A DNA stretch of 64,000 nt from Paraburkholderia sp. (lineage in GTDB: Bacteria; Pseudomonadota; Gammaproteobacteria; Burkholderiales; Burkholderiaceae), in NCBI RefSeq assembly GCF_028283785.1, contig NZ_JAPWKB010000012.1:271501-335500 (forward strand), read 5' to 3'. Below the pieces are notes generated by a model that was not told the origin of the DNA, made no database searches, and saw only the letters and a list, made by a program, of their open reading frames with translations. This document shows, one piece after another, positions 7,996 through 20,190 of this stretch. The translations under genes and the position numbers were made by a program. Position 1 is the first letter of the stretch; each line of letters begins with the position of its first letter.

Positions 7996-8418
7996 ATGCC
8001 GACAGTCAAAGAAAAACAAGCCTTCTCAGACCGACTCAGGTTCGCGATGAGACAAACGCCCGAGAAACCCAAGGGCGGGACCGCGCTCGCGATGCACTTC
8101 AACCTGCGTCACAGGTCGGGTCAACCGGTGTCGCCGCAAACTGCCCATAAATGGTTGAGCGGCCGGACCATTCCAACGCCTGACAAATTGCAAACGCTCG
8201 CCGAGTGGTTCGGCGTCGATCTGCACTGGTTGCACTACGGGCCGTCGCCGGGTGTGCCGAGTCGTGGCATACCCAAGCCAGTGGTTCGCGGCGAAAAGTA
8301 CCAGCCGTCACCTGAAATCATCGAACTCGCTACCAAAATCGATTCGATGTCGCCCCACGACCGTTATCTCTTGCAGGAAATCGTCACGAAGTTCTATGGC
8401 GACGATAGCCACAAGTAG
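7996..8418 (+). CDS. short HTH transcriptional regulator
   Basis: 140 residues starting MPTVKEKQAFSDRL at ATG 7996; an earlier in-frame TTG at 7957 is less likely. The N-terminal half has a helix-turn-helix of the lambda-repressor type: FSDRLRFAMRQ, VSPQTAHKWLSGRTIPTPDKLQTLAEWFGVDLHWLHYG. The KWLSGRTIPTPDKL segment is the typical recognition helix of XRE-like regulators. The C-terminal part (SPEIIELATKIDSMSPHDRYLLQEIV) is helical with no sensor domain seen. The target is unknown; autoregulation through the palindrome at 7781-7799 is possible. A strong terminator follows. Confidence 0.75.
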   Translation: MPTVKEKQAFSDRLRFAMRQTPEKPKGGTALAMHFNLRHRSGQPVSPQTAHKWLSGRTIPTPDKLQTLAEWFGVDLHWLHYGPSPGVPSRGIPKPVVRGEKYQPSPEIIELATKIDSMSPHDRYLLQEIVTKFYGDDSHK

Positions 8419-8443
8419 CTCACGGGTCAGTCCATCCGGAATG

Positions 8444-8480
8444 AAAAAAGCCGCCAGGTTTGCACCTGGCGGCTTTTTTT
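8444..8480. terminator. bidirectional terminator between the HTH regulator and yidC
   Basis: AAAAAAGCCGCCAGGT and ACCTGGCGGCTTTTTTT form a perfect stem with a short loop, flanked by A and T runs. It can terminate the rightward regulator and the leftward yidC operon. Confidence 0.9.
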
Positions 8481-8538
8481 ATCGCAGCTTTCGCGAGATG
8501 CGCCGGAAGCGCGGCGGCTTCCGGAACGCACCCGACGC

Positions 8539-10209
8539 TCAGGCGGCTTTTTCTTTCTTCTTCGCGCCCATCATGCGGGTGATGTAGTACTGCTGGGCGA
8601 TCGACAGCACGTTGTTGACCACGTAGTACAGCACGAGGCCAGCCGGGAAGAAGAAGAACATGACCGAGAACGCCAGCGGCATGAACATCATCATCTTGGC
8701 TTGCACTGGGTCCGGCGGCGTCGGGTTCAGACGCGTTTGCAGGAACATCGATACGGCCATCAACACCGGCAGGATGAAGAACGGATCCTGCTGCGACAGA
8801 TCGTGAATCCAGAGAATCCACGGTGCGCCGCGCATTTCCACCGACGACAGCAATACCCAGTACAGCGAGATGAACACCGGAATCTGGATCACGACCGGCA
8901 GACAGCCGCCGAACGGATTGACCTTTTCGGTTTTGTACAGCTCCATCAGTGCGGCGTTCATCTTCTGCGGATCGCCCTTGAAGCGTTCGCGCAGCGCCTG
9001 CATCCGCGGCGTGATTTCCTTCATGCGCGCCATCGACTTGTAGCTCGCAGCCGACAGCGGGAAGAACACGGCCTTGATCAGCAGCGTCAGCAGAACGATT
9101 GCCCAGCCCCAGTTACCGACATAGCTGTGGATCTTTTCGAGCAGCCAGAACAGCGGCTTTGCGATGATCGTCACGTAACCGTAGTCTTTGACCAGTTCCA
9201 GACCCGGCGCGACGCCTTCGAGCATGCGCTCTTCTTCCGGACCCGCGAACAGACGCGCCGAGATATCCACCGATTGTCCCGGTGCGATCGTGCCGGCAGG
9301 CTGCTTCACGCCCACACGATACAGCGCCGGATCGATCTTCTCGACGTAGATGTCGCGCTTGGCGCCTTGCTGCGGAATCCATGCCGACGCGAAGTAATGC
9401 TGAACCATCGCGATCCAGCCGTTGTCGGCCTGATTCGCGAAGTCTTCCTTGTTCTTGTCGATGTCGCCGAACGTCATCTTCTGGAAGTGATGCTGTTCGG
9501 TGTAGACAGCCGGTCCGATGAACGTGTGCGAGAAGCGCGGCGTTTCGACCGGTTCGCTGTCGCGCACGAGTTCCATGTACAGCGTCGGGCTGACCGGCGC
9601 GGTGCCGACGTTGACGATCTTCGTGTCGACGCCGATCACGTAGCTGCCGCGCGTGAACGTGTAGGTCTTGACGACCTTCACGCCGCCTTTATCCGGCGAT
9701 TCGAAGCTGAGCTTGAACGACTTTTCGTCGCCGGTCAGGCCGGTGGGCTGATTCGCGACCGGCGTGAAGACGTCCGTGTGGTTCGGGAAATCGCCGCCGA
9801 GCAGGCCCGTGCGCGCCAGATACGTGTGGTTCGCGGTGTGATCGAACAGCGTGATCACGAGGTCCGGCTGCTTGCCGTCGCCTTGCTTGACCAGCGACAG
9901 CTTCGACAGCGTACCGCCGCGCGTGTCGATCTCGCCGCTGTAGACGTCAGTGGTGAAGTGAACCAGTTGCGCCTGTGCGGCCGGCGCGACAGCGCCCGGT
10001 GCAGCGGCGGTGGTCGCGTTCGTGGCCGGCAGGTCGGCCGGCTGGGTTCCCGGAGTCGTCGTACCCGGCGCTGCGCTACCGACGGTCTGCGTCGGCGTGG
10101 CACCCGGGAAGAACATCGACGGGCGTCCGTGGTCGCGCTGCCAGTTGTCGAACAGCAAGACCGCTGACATGAAGAAGATGACCCATAGGACGGTGCGTTT
10201 GATATCCAT
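8539..10209 (-). CDS. yidC: membrane protein insertase YidC
   Basis: 556 residues. The protein inserts and folds inner-membrane proteins with or without SecYEG. It begins [23 protein letters not shown] (first transmembrane helix), then a Pro/Ala/Thr-rich linker and the large periplasmic beta-domain (about residues 80-350). The conserved core has five hydrophobic segments, including [21 protein letters not shown], with the hydrophilic-groove Arg in SMARMKEI, and [32 protein letters not shown]. The tail is basic ([11 protein letters not shown]), as is usual. The gene lies 30 bases after yidD on the same strand. Confidence 0.97.
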   Translation of the reverse strand: MDIKRTVLWVIFFMSAVLLFDNWQRDHGRPSMFFPGATPTQTVGSAAPGTTTPGTQPADLPATNATTAAAPGAVAPAAQAQLVHFTTDVYSGEIDTRGGTLSKLSLVKQGDGKQPDLVITLFDHTANHTYLARTGLLGGDFPNHTDVFTPVANQPTGLTGDEKSFKLSFESPDKGGVKVVKTYTFTRGSYVIGVDTKIVNVGTAPVSPTLYMELVRDSEPVETPRFSHTFIGPAVYTEQHHFQKMTFGDIDKNKEDFANQADNGWIAMVQHYFASAWIPQQGAKRDIYVEKIDPALYRVGVKQPAGTIAPGQSVDISARLFAGPEEERMLEGVAPGLELVKDYGYVTIIAKPLFWLLEKIHSYVGNWGWAIVLLTLLIKAVFFPLSAASYKSMARMKEITPRMQALRERFKGDPQKMNAALMELYKTEKVNPFGGCLPVVIQIPVFISLYWVLLSSVEMRGAPWILWIHDLSQQDPFFILPVLMAVSMFLQTRLNPTPPDPVQAKMMMFMPLAFSVMFFFFPAGLVLYYVVNNVLSIAQQYYITRMMGAKKKEKAA

Positions 10210-10239
10210 GCGTTGTCTCAGTGTCGATGGAACGGCGCG

Positions 10240-10470
10240 TCAGCGCTTTTCAGAGGTGGAAGGCGGGACGAGATCGATGCCGCCCGCGGAAAACGGGTGG
10301 CAACGGCACAGGCGCCTGGCGGCGAGGTAAGTCCCGCGCGCGGCGCCATGATACTGGATTGCCTCGCGCGCGTAATCCGAACAGGAAGGGTAAAAACGGC
10401 ACCGGTTGCCGAGCAGGGGGCTCACGGCAACCTTGTAGAAACGCAGTAAAGCGAAAAGTACCGTTTGCAT
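10240..10470 (-). CDS. yidD: membrane protein insertion efficiency factor YidD
   Basis: 76 residues: [42 protein letters not shown], followed by [18 protein letters not shown]. The three conserved cysteines ([12 protein letters not shown] and CRCHPF) and the amphipathic N terminus define the family, a small peripheral membrane protein that aids YidC. ATG 10468-10470 gives the standard N terminus; a start nine codons earlier at 10497 is possible. It sits between rnpA and yidC in the conserved order. Confidence 0.95.
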   Translation of the reverse strand: MQTVLFALLRFYKVAVSPLLGNRCRFYPSCSDYAREAIQYHGAARGTYLAARRLCRCHPFSAGGIDLVPPSTSEKR

Positions 10471-10553
10471 GGCAAGAGCGGTCGGACAGCGCCGCACAGG
10501 GTGATTCCGGGCGACGCGCCGTGCGGCATGACCGCACAGGCGTGTCGCGAGCG

Positions 10554-10997
10554 TTACGCCGCCGGCGGCGGAGCAACGGACGATGCCGCCGACGCGTCGG
10601 CCGGCACGGCCTCGCGACGGGCGATTTCGCGCGCGGCTTTATCGAGCAACGCCTCTATTTCGCTGCGACACAGCGCTTTAAGCGGCGGAGACGACGCGCA
10701 CGGCAACGCTTTCTTGTCGAATTTCGTATGCAGGCGCAGCAACACGTCCCAACCGCCGAAATCCGCGCGACGCAATCTGAATACTTCACGCGCGAGGCGG
10801 CGCACCAGATTGCGGGTGACCGCGCGCGGCGCATATTTCTTGCCGATCACGAGGCCGAGGCGCGATTCGTTGCCGGTGGGCCGCGCATACACGACGAAAT
10901 GTGCAGTGCGTCGCCACGGGCGCAAACGAAAAACGGATGAAAATTCATCCGTTTTCAGCAGCCTTGCGGCTTTGGGGAAGGCAGCTTGCGCTCGCAA
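10554..10997 (-). CDS. rnpA: ribonuclease P protein component
   Basis: About 147 residues with the family core [48 protein letters not shown] (RNR-type RNA-binding helix) and [13 protein letters not shown]. RnpA is the protein cofactor of RNase P, which matures tRNA 5' ends. I place the start at TTG 10995-10997, where related proteins begin; no ATG lies near it and the ribosome site is poor. The same frame is open through the 3' half of rpmH to a GTG at 11138, so the true start is uncertain. An Ala/Pro-rich tail follows the core. Confidence 0.9.
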   Translation of the reverse strand: MRAQAAFPKAARLLKTDEFSSVFRLRPWRRTAHFVVYARPTGNESRLGLVIGKKYAPRAVTRNLVRRLAREVFRLRRADFGGWDVLLRLHTKFDKKALPCASSPPLKALCRSEIEALLDKAAREIARREAVPADASAASSVAPPPAA

Positions 10998-11079
10998 CGA
11001 GACCGGGCCCGTTTGCGGCGCCCCTACCGTTCCCGCTGCAACGCGGGTGTCGGACACGGCGCGCAATCCGCTCGCAGCC

Positions 11080-11214
11080 TTAGATTGCGAGGCGCTTGCG
11101 ACCCTTCGCGCGACGTGCGTTGATGACTTTGCGGCCACCAGCAGTCTTCATACGGACGCGGAAACCATGGGTGCGCTTGCGACGGGTAACGGAAGGTTGG
11201 TAAGTACGTTTCAT
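11080..11214 (-). CDS. rpmH: 50S ribosomal protein L34
   Basis: 44 residues: [20 protein letters not shown], then the basic [17 protein letters not shown] core, the full L34 sequence. Start ATG 11212-11214 with GAGAG upstream. Standard neighbour of rnpA and divergent from dnaA. L34 is one of the last proteins added to the 50S subunit. Confidence 0.98.
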
Positions 11215-11594
11215 GTTGCTCTCACTTTGAGAATTGACCGCGCGAGCATCACATAAAGGAGCGATGTCCGGTGGTTCACGGATTGGTTTTCGCGGAACCC
11301 GCTATTTAAACCGGTTTTCCGTTGACCGTCAATAGTTTAGAGCGTGGTCCGATTGACAGCGACAGTCTCGCCGTGATGATCCGTCCCTGTGGATAACTCC
11401 CTTGGCCCATCGTTTTGGCGTTAGAATCTCGCCTTAACTCCCGAGAATCCAGCACGCCGCTCCGGCTCGCTTGCCCCGCAAACCCTTGTGGCACAAGCAC
11501 CCGGAGCCGTTCCGCCTTCCTGCTCAGGGCCTTGTTGCGACAACGCGACAGGGGCAGCGGCGGGGCGCCGTGCGCACCATAACGACAGCACTCG
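11215..11594. other. rpmH-dnaA intergenic region with one DnaA box
   Basis: 380 bases between the divergent rpmH and dnaA genes. It holds one perfect DnaA box, CTGTGGATAA at 11387-11396 (TTATCCACAG on the minus strand). That fits DnaA autoregulation, but a single box is too few for a typical oriC. A modest AT-rich patch, GCTATTTAAACCGGTTTTCC, lies near 11301-11320. No ribosome site stronger than a few purines precedes dnaA. Confidence 0.6.
11387..11396 (-). promoter_or_regulatory. DnaA box (perfect)
   Basis: TTATCCACAG read on the minus strand, 199 bases upstream of dnaA. It is likely to mediate autoregulation of dnaA. Confidence 0.75.
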
Positions 11595-13217
11595 ATGAAC
11601 GAATTCTGGCAACACTGTTCCGCATTGCTGGAGCGTGAGCTGACGCCTCAGCAGTACGTAACGTGGATCAAACCGTTGGCCCCGGTCGCCTTCGACGCCG
11701 CTGCGAACACGCTTTCCATCGCCGCGCCGAATCGCTTCAAGCTCGACTGGGTCAAGAGCCAGTTTTCCGGCCGTATTACCGACATGGCCCGCGACTTCTG
11801 GCACGCCCCGGTCGACGTCCAGTTCGTGCTCGACCCGAAAGCCGGCATGCGCGCGCCCACTGCGGCGCCGTCGCGGCCAGCCTCTGCGCCCGCGCCGATG
11901 GGCGGCAGTCATCACGCTCACCAGCCCCATTCGCAACACGGCGGCATGACCGCCGTCGACGCAGCCGTGCACGCGGTTCAGTCCGCCCAGGTGAATCATG
12001 GCGCGCAGGCCATCGCGCGCGCCAATGCCGCTGCGGCCAACGCCGCCGCCCACGCGCAAGCCGCCGCCGACGACCACGCCGACCTCGATCTGCCGAGCCT
12101 CGACGCTAACGAAGCTGCCGCCGCCCGTCGCGCGTGGCGTCCGGGCCAAAGCGCGAGCGCGCCGAACGGCAACGGCGAGAACGACTCGATGTACGAGCGC
12201 TCGAAGCTGAATCCCGTGCTGACCTTCGACAATTTCGTGACCGGTAAGGCCAACCAGCTGGCCCGCGCCGCGGCCATTCAGGTCGCGGACAATCCGGGCA
12301 TCTCGTACAACCCGCTGTTTCTGTACGGCGGCGTCGGCCTCGGCAAGACTCACCTGATCCACGCAATCGGCAATCAGTTGCTGATGGACAAGGCGGGCGC
12401 GCGCATCCGCTACATTCACGCGGAACAGTACGTGTCCGACGTAGTGAAAGCGTATCAGCGCAAGGCGTTCGACGATTTCAAGCGTTATTACCATTCGCTC
12501 GACCTGCTGCTGATCGACGATATCCAGTTCTTTTCGGGCAAGTCGCGCACGCAGGAAGAGTTCTTCTACGCGTTCGAGGCGCTGGTCGCGAACAAGGCGC
12601 AGGTCATCATCACGAGCGACACCTATCCGAAGGAAATTTCGGGTATCGACGACCGGCTGATCTCCCGCTTCGATTCCGGCCTGACCGTCGCGATCGAACC
12701 GCCGGAACTTGAAATGCGCGTCGCGATCCTGATGCGCAAGGCGCAGTCGGAAGGCGTGAGCCTGAACGAAGACGTCGCGTTCTTCGTCGCGAAGCATTTG
12801 CGCTCGAACGTGCGTGAGCTCGAAGGCGCGTTGCGCAAGATTCTCGCGTACTCGAAGTTCCACGGTCGCGAGATCTCGATCGAACTGACCAAAGAAGCGC
12901 TGAAAGACCTGCTGACGGTGCAAAACCGGCAGATTTCGGTGGAAAACATCCAGAAAACGGTCGCCGACTTCTACAACATCAAGGTCGCCGACATGTACTC
13001 GAAGAAGCGTCCGGCGAATATCGCCCGACCGCGTCAGATTGCGATGTACCTGGCGAAGGAATTGACGCAGAAGAGCTTGCCGGAGATCGGCGAGCTGTTC
13101 GGCGGACGCGATCACACGACCGTGCTGCACGCGGTCCGCAAGATCGCCGACGAGCGCAGCAAGGATGCACAGCTGAACCACGAATTGCACGTGCTCGAAC
13201 AGACGCTGAAGGGTTGA
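11595..13217 (+). CDS. dnaA: chromosomal replication initiator DnaA
   Basis: 540 residues. Domain [29 protein letters not shown]. Domain II is a long Ala/His/Pro-rich linker (about residues 85-195), which explains the size above E. coli's 467. The AAA+ domain III starts [15 protein letters not shown], with Walker [10 protein letters not shown] near residue 245 and Walker [11 protein letters not shown]. Domain IV ends with the DNA-binding signature [21 protein letters not shown] and [12 protein letters not shown]. It opens the origin by binding TTATCCACA boxes. It is followed by dnaN in the usual order, with a 310-base gap between them. Confidence 0.99.
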   Translation: MNEFWQHCSALLERELTPQQYVTWIKPLAPVAFDAAANTLSIAAPNRFKLDWVKSQFSGRITDMARDFWHAPVDVQFVLDPKAGMRAPTAAPSRPASAPAPMGGSHHAHQPHSQHGGMTAVDAAVHAVQSAQVNHGAQAIARANAAAANAAAHAQAAADDHADLDLPSLDANEAAAARRAWRPGQSASAPNGNGENDSMYERSKLNPVLTFDNFVTGKANQLARAAAIQVADNPGISYNPLFLYGGVGLGKTHLIHAIGNQLLMDKAGARIRYIHAEQYVSDVVKAYQRKAFDDFKRYYHSLDLLLIDDIQFFSGKSRTQEEFFYAFEALVANKAQVIITSDTYPKEISGIDDRLISRFDSGLTVAIEPPELEMRVAILMRKAQSEGVSLNEDVAFFVAKHLRSNVRELEGALRKILAYSKFHGREISIELTKEALKDLLTVQNRQISVENIQKTVADFYNIKVADMYSKKRPANIARPRQIAMYLAKELTQKSLPEIGELFGGRDHTTVLHAVRKIADERSKDAQLNHELHVLEQTLKG

Positions 13218-13527
13218 TCCCGGCAGCGGTTTTTCGAGCTTGCGCCGGTCACGGATTCTCGCGACGCAGTCGCGGCAAACGCCCGGCACGTGGGCCGCAG
13301 CGCGCATTGGCGCGCGCCGTCGCAAAAAGCGCTCTGTTTATTTCGTGAGTCGCCCCCATTTTAGTGGAGCGGTTCTGTTTTCAGGCACAATACAGGTTTA
13401 ACGCCCGGTGGCCGCAGGCGGGTTTTGCGCCTTGCTGGCGCGGCGTCGCACCGGCGGGGGGCCGGGGCCGCGTCGGGAAAAGCTGCCGGACGAGGCGCGC
13501 AGGCCGTCACATCAACGAAGGAACTCT
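13218..13527. other. dnaA-dnaN intergenic region
   Basis: 310 bases. The first 100 are GC-rich. A short AT-richer part at 13335-13400 (TGTTTATTTCG, CATTTTAGTGG, CACAATACAGG) may hold a dnaN promoter. No DnaA box is seen. GAAGGAACTC provides the ribosome site for dnaN. Confidence 0.5.
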
Positions 13528-14631
13528 ATGCAACTGGTCAAGACCGAACGCGATAACCTCCTCAGGCCGCTGCAAACCGTGAGCGGCATCGTCGAACGCC
13601 GCCATACGTTGCCGATCCTCGCCAATTTGCTGATTACCAAGAACGGCGATGACGTGTCGTTCCTGTCGACCGACCTCGAGCTTCAGATCACCACGCACGC
13701 CGGTTTCGGCGTGGGCGGCGAATCCGTCGCGACCACGGTTGCCGCGCGCAAGCTTCTCGACATTCTGCGGGCCATGCCCGACGGGCAGGTGACGCTGACG
13801 CTGAACGACAAGCGCCTGACGGTTCAGTCCGGCAAGAGCCGCTTTGCCCTGCAAACGCTGGCCGCCGACGAATTCCCGACAGTCGCTCAAGCTAAAGACT
13901 TCGGCGCGAACCTCGCGGTTCCCCAGAAAACGTTCCGCCAGTTGCTCGGCATGGTCCACTTCGCGATGGCGCAGCAGGACATCCGCTATTACCTGAACGG
14001 CATGCTGCTCGTCGTCGACGGCGACCAGTTGATGGCGGTCGCCACCGACGGTCACCGTCTCGCGTTCTCGTCGATGAAGATCGAAGGATCGTTCGCGCGC
14101 CAGGAAGTCATCATCCCGCGCAAGACCATCCTCGAACTCCAGCGTCTGCTGGAAGACATCGACGACACGCTGAAAATCGACATTGCGCCTACGCAAGTCA
14201 AATTCACGTTTGGCCAGGTCGAACTCGTGTCCAAGCTGGTGGAAGGCAAGTTCCCCGACTTCCAGCGCGTGATCCCGAAGTCGCACAAAAATACGTTCGT
14301 GATTGGCCGTGAAGAACTGCAGCGCTCGCTGCAACGTGCGGCCATTTTGACGTCGGACAAGTTCAAGGGCGTGCGCTGCATCATCGAGCCGGGCCAGCTG
14401 AAGATCATGTCCACCAACGCGGACCAGGAAGAAGCGCAAGAAGAACTGGAAATCGCCTACACGGGCGACAGCGTCGATATCGGTTTCAACGTCACGTATC
14501 TGCTCGACGTGCTCGCGAACCTGAAGGTCGACATGTTGCAGGTGAGCCTGGGCGACGCGAGTTCGAGCGCGCTGATCACCATCCCCGAGAATGACGAATT
14601 CAAGTACGTCGTGATGCCGATGCGCATCTAA
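13528..14631 (+). CDS. dnaN: DNA polymerase III beta sliding clamp
   Basis: 367 residues, the usual clamp length. It starts MQLVKTERDNLLRPLQTVSGIVERRHTLPILANLL and ends EFKYVVMPMRI, the standard beta-clamp C terminus next to the ligand pocket. Three similar domains of about 120 residues are implied by the full length. It forms the ring that tethers replicative polymerase to DNA. ATG 13528 is chosen because GAAGGAAC lies just upstream and the in-frame upstream extension has no family similarity. A terminator follows before gyrB. Confidence 0.99.
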   Translation: MQLVKTERDNLLRPLQTVSGIVERRHTLPILANLLITKNGDDVSFLSTDLELQITTHAGFGVGGESVATTVAARKLLDILRAMPDGQVTLTLNDKRLTVQSGKSRFALQTLAADEFPTVAQAKDFGANLAVPQKTFRQLLGMVHFAMAQQDIRYYLNGMLLVVDGDQLMAVATDGHRLAFSSMKIEGSFARQEVIIPRKTILELQRLLEDIDDTLKIDIAPTQVKFTFGQVELVSKLVEGKFPDFQRVIPKSHKNTFVIGREELQRSLQRAAILTSDKFKGVRCIIEPGQLKIMSTNADQEEAQEELEIAYTGDSVDIGFNVTYLLDVLANLKVDMLQVSLGDASSSALITIPENDEFKYVVMPMRI

Positions 14632-14655
14632 CGCGTCCACCACCTAAAACACTCC

Positions 14656-14685
14656 AAGGGGCGCAGCGCCCCTTTGGCGTTTTTA
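14656..14685 (+). terminator. terminator after dnaN
   Basis: AAGGGGCGC and GCGCCCCTT form a tight hairpin at 14656-14674, followed by TGGCGTTTTT. It separates dnaN from gyrB. Confidence 0.7.
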
Positions 14686-14696
14686 TGGCGTTTTGA

Positions 14697-17216
<2,520 letters not shown>

Positions 17217-17283
17217 TGTGTGAGCCCCTCAAAGCCCCACCCAGGCTTTAAAACCTCACACTCCCCCCACCACAAGCCGCACT

Positions 17284-17320
17284 AAAAAAGGCCCGTGATT
17301 CCCCATCGCGGGCCTTTTTT
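17284..17320. terminator. terminator after gyrB
   Basis: AAAAAAGGCCCG and CGGGCCTTTTTT form a strong stem with flanking A and T runs. Confidence 0.9.
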
Positions 17321-17496
17321 CATTTCAAACCAACCCCGCCGCTCACCCCGTCCCCAACCCCACAAATTTGACGCTATATCATGCTAACCACACGGCAGCA
17401 TGAACCGGATCCACCCGCCGTGTAGTCGACGCTCAACCCTGACAACCCGCCACGCGCCGTTTCTCAGCAAACCCGCCCGGCCCAGGAGTCGTTCGC

Positions 17497-18891
17497 ATGA
17501 GCTATACCGCCACCATCGGCGTCCGGACCTACCGTTTCGCCCACCTGAAAACGCTGCTGGCCAAGGCCAGCCCGCAGCGCTCCGGCGATCAGCTCGCCGG
17601 TATCGCCGCCGCGTCCGAAGAGGAACGTGTCGCCGCGAAAATCGCGTTGTCGCACGTTCCCCTGAAAACCTTCCTGTCCGAAGCCGTGATCCCGTACGAA
17701 TCGGATGAGATCACGCGGCTAATCCACGATACGCACGATGCCGCCGCTTTCGCCGAAATCTCGCATCTCACGGTCGGCGACTTCCGCAACTGGCTGCTCG
17801 CGACTTCGACCGATACCGCCGCGCTCGAACGCATCACCCACGCGCTCACACCCGAACTCGTCGCGGCCGTCTCCAAGCTGATGCGCAACCAGGATCTGAT
17901 CGCCGTTGCGCGAAAGCGACCGGTCGTCACGCGCTTTCGCAACACCGTCGGCTTGCCCGGACATCTGTCGGTGCGGCTTCAGCCCAACCATGCCACCGAC
18001 GACGTCAAAGGCATCGCCGCGTCGATGCTCGACGGCTTGATGTACGGTTGCGGCGACGCGCTGATCGGCATCAATCCCGCTACCGACAGCCTCGCCGCGA
18101 TCACGACGCTGCTGAAGATGATCGACGAGTTCCGCCAGAAGTACGCGGTCCCGACGCAATCCTGCGTGCTCACACATGTCACCAACACGATCACCGCAAT
18201 CGGCAAAGGCGCACCGGTCGATCTGGTGTTTCAGTCCATCGCCGGCACGGAAAAGGCGAACGCCAGCTTCGGCATCAACCTCGCGTTGTTGCACGAAGCG
18301 CACGAGGCCGCGCAATCGCTGAAGCGCGGCACGGTCGGCAACAACCTGATGTACTTCGAAACCGGCCAGGGCAGCGCGTTGTCCGCCGACGCCCATCACG
18401 GCGTCGATCAGCAAACCTGCGAAGCGCGCGCCTATGCGGTCGCGCGCGCGTTCAACCCGTTCCTCGTCAATACGGTCGTCGGCTTTATCGGCCCGGAATA
18501 TCTGTACGACGGCAAGCAGATCACGCGCGCCGGCCTGGAAGACCATTTCTGCGGCAAGTTGCTCGGCGTGCCGATGGGTTGCGATATCTGCTATACGAAC
18601 CACGCGGAAGCCGATCAGGACGACATGGATAACCTGCTGACGCTGCTGGGCGTCGCCGGTATCAACTTCATCATGGGCGTGCCCGGCGCCGACGACGTGA
18701 TGCTCAACTACCAGAGCACGTCGTTCCACGACGCGCTCTATGTGCGCGACGTGCTCGGTCTGCGGCGCGCGCCCGAGTTCGAAGAATGGCTCGAGTCGAT
18801 GCAGATTGCCGACGCACGCGGCGCACTCATCAGCGGCTCGACACGTCAACCGCTGCTCGAAGGCGCGAGCGAATGGATGGGCATCGCATGA
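17497..18891 (+). CDS. eutB: ethanolamine ammonia-lyase large subunit
   Basis: 464 residues starting MSYTATIGVRTYRFAHLKTLLAKASPQRSGDQLAG, the EutB N terminus. Central segments KRPVVTRFRNTVGLPGHLSVRLQPNHATDD, GCGDALIGINPATDS and SVLTHVTNT-like SCVLTHVTN, and the C-terminal MGVPGADDVMLNYQSTSFHDA, are characteristic of the TIM-barrel subunit. EutBC is an adenosylcobalamin enzyme converting ethanolamine to acetaldehyde and ammonia. The stop overlaps the eutC start (ATGA), so the subunits are translationally coupled. No permease, reactivase or regulator gene is adjacent. Confidence 0.98.
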   Translation: MSYTATIGVRTYRFAHLKTLLAKASPQRSGDQLAGIAAASEEERVAAKIALSHVPLKTFLSEAVIPYESDEITRLIHDTHDAAAFAEISHLTVGDFRNWLLATSTDTAALERITHALTPELVAAVSKLMRNQDLIAVARKRPVVTRFRNTVGLPGHLSVRLQPNHATDDVKGIAASMLDGLMYGCGDALIGINPATDSLAAITTLLKMIDEFRQKYAVPTQSCVLTHVTNTITAIGKGAPVDLVFQSIAGTEKANASFGINLALLHEAHEAAQSLKRGTVGNNLMYFETGQGSALSADAHHGVDQQTCEARAYAVARAFNPFLVNTVVGFIGPEYLYDGKQITRAGLEDHFCGKLLGVPMGCDICYTNHAEADQDDMDNLLTLLGVAGINFIMGVPGADDVMLNYQSTSFHDALYVRDVLGLRRAPEFEEWLESMQIADARGALISGSTRQPLLEGASEWMGIA

Positions 18892-19679
18892 ACGATCCGG
18901 TCGAGAAGAATTCGTGGAGCGCGCTGCGCCAGTTCACCAACGCGCGCATTGCGCTGGGGCGCGCGGGCAACAGCTTGCCCACCGATGCGCTGCTCGCGTT
19001 CAACCTGTCGCATGCGCAGGCCCGCGACGCGGTCCATCAGCCGCTCGACGCCGATGCGTTGCACACGGGGTTGCGCGCGCTAGGTCACAGCACGCTCGAA
19101 GTGCATAGCGCGGCGCCGGATCGGGATCACTATCTGCGTCGGCCGGATCTCGGCCGTCGTCTGTCGGACGACAGCCGCGCCGTGCTGACGAGTACCGCGA
19201 TCGAACCGTCGGAGGTGGTGTTCGTGATCGGCGACGGCTTGTCGGCGCTCGCGGCGGGCAAGCAGTCCATCCCGTTCCTGCAAGCGATGCTGCCGCGTCT
19301 TTCCGACTGGAAACTCGGTCCGGTGGTGGTCGCGCGACAGGCGCGGGTCGCGCTCGCCGACGAGATCGGGGAATTGCTGAAGGCGAAAATCGTCGTGATG
19401 CTGATCGGCGAACGGCCGGGTTTGAGTTCGCCGGACAGCCTGGGCATCTATCTCACTTACGCCCCGAAAGTGGGTTGCAGCGATGCGCAGCGCAATTGCA
19501 TTTCAAACGTTCGGCCCGAAGGCTTGAGTTACCCGCTGGCCGCCCACAAACTGCATTATCTGCTCACCCATGCACGCCGTTTGGGCCTGACGGGCGTGGA
19601 TCTGAAGGACGATAGCGACGCGTCGCTCGAACATTCCACAGATGCGCAGAATGCGATAAGCATTGAAAACAAGACATAA
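18888..19679 (+). CDS. eutC: ethanolamine ammonia-lyase small subunit
   Basis: 263 residues: WSALRQFTNARIALGRAGNSLPTDALLAFNLSHAQARDAVH at the start, then FVIGDGLSALA, VGPVVVARQ-like LGPVVVARQARVAL, and MLIGERPGLSSPDSLGIYLTYAPKVG. These are the cobalamin-contact segments of EutC. It forms the B12-binding part of the ammonia-lyase with EutB. The ATG at 18888 overlaps the eutB stop by four bases. The tail after ARRLGLTGVDLKDD is variable. Confidence 0.98.
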   Translation: MNDPVEKNSWSALRQFTNARIALGRAGNSLPTDALLAFNLSHAQARDAVHQPLDADALHTGLRALGHSTLEVHSAAPDRDHYLRRPDLGRRLSDDSRAVLTSTAIEPSEVVFVIGDGLSALAAGKQSIPFLQAMLPRLSDWKLGPVVVARQARVALADEIGELLKAKIVVMLIGERPGLSSPDSLGIYLTYAPKVGCSDAQRNCISNVRPEGLSYPLAAHKLHYLLTHARRLGLTGVDLKDDSDASLEHSTDAQNAISIENKT

Positions 19680-20190
19680 AAATCCCAATACCGGCCTTTC
19701 TAATCGAGGTTATTCACAGCGGCCGGTGGATAACTCGGGTATCGGCGCTTGCATCGCAAGTTCACCGATCTTTGATAAATCAGTTTACTCAAGGACAGTA
19801 AGCCCGGTTTGAACGCCGTGCCTTGCTGAACAAGCCGTCCAACCCTGTCCCTACAACAATCATTCTCAAACGCAACGCATCGCCGATTGCGATTCTCTGG
19901 CATCTTCGGACACCCGGTTGATAAAGATGTTTTCTGCCGTAAGACTAAAATATTTCTTAAGATTTCCTGTGACTTGCCGCTAAACAGCAGGCAGGTCGAT
20001 TAATTCGCTTTTCATGATGTGGTGGACTTCACGGAACGCTTTGAATAAAAAAGACATTCCGCGAATCAAACCGATCGCGAATCGCCGATAAGCCCGCCAG
20101 AGTAAAAATCCAAAGCGCCTTTCCGCGCCGGTTTCGTCCATCGAAAACGGCCGGTCGATCGCCGATAACACTCTGTCTATTCCGGGGAAA
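19680..20190. other. intergenic region with DnaA-box-like sites
   Basis: 511 bases between eutC and the lipoprotein operon. TTATTCACAG (19710-19719, strong DnaA box variant) and GGTGGATAA (19725-19733, one mismatch, opposite strand) lie within 25 bases. An AT-rich stretch, GACTAAAATATTTCTTAAG, lies near 19943-19961. A leftward 53-codon frame (from about 20142) has no ribosome site and is not called. The operon's promoter should lie at 20050-20170, but no clear pair was seen; GGGGAA precedes ATG 20191. Confidence 0.5.

Noticed and set aside
19980..20142. Leftward 53-codon frame in the eutC-lipoprotein gap
   Set aside because: No ribosome site, no recognisable domain, and it lies where the operon promoter is expected.
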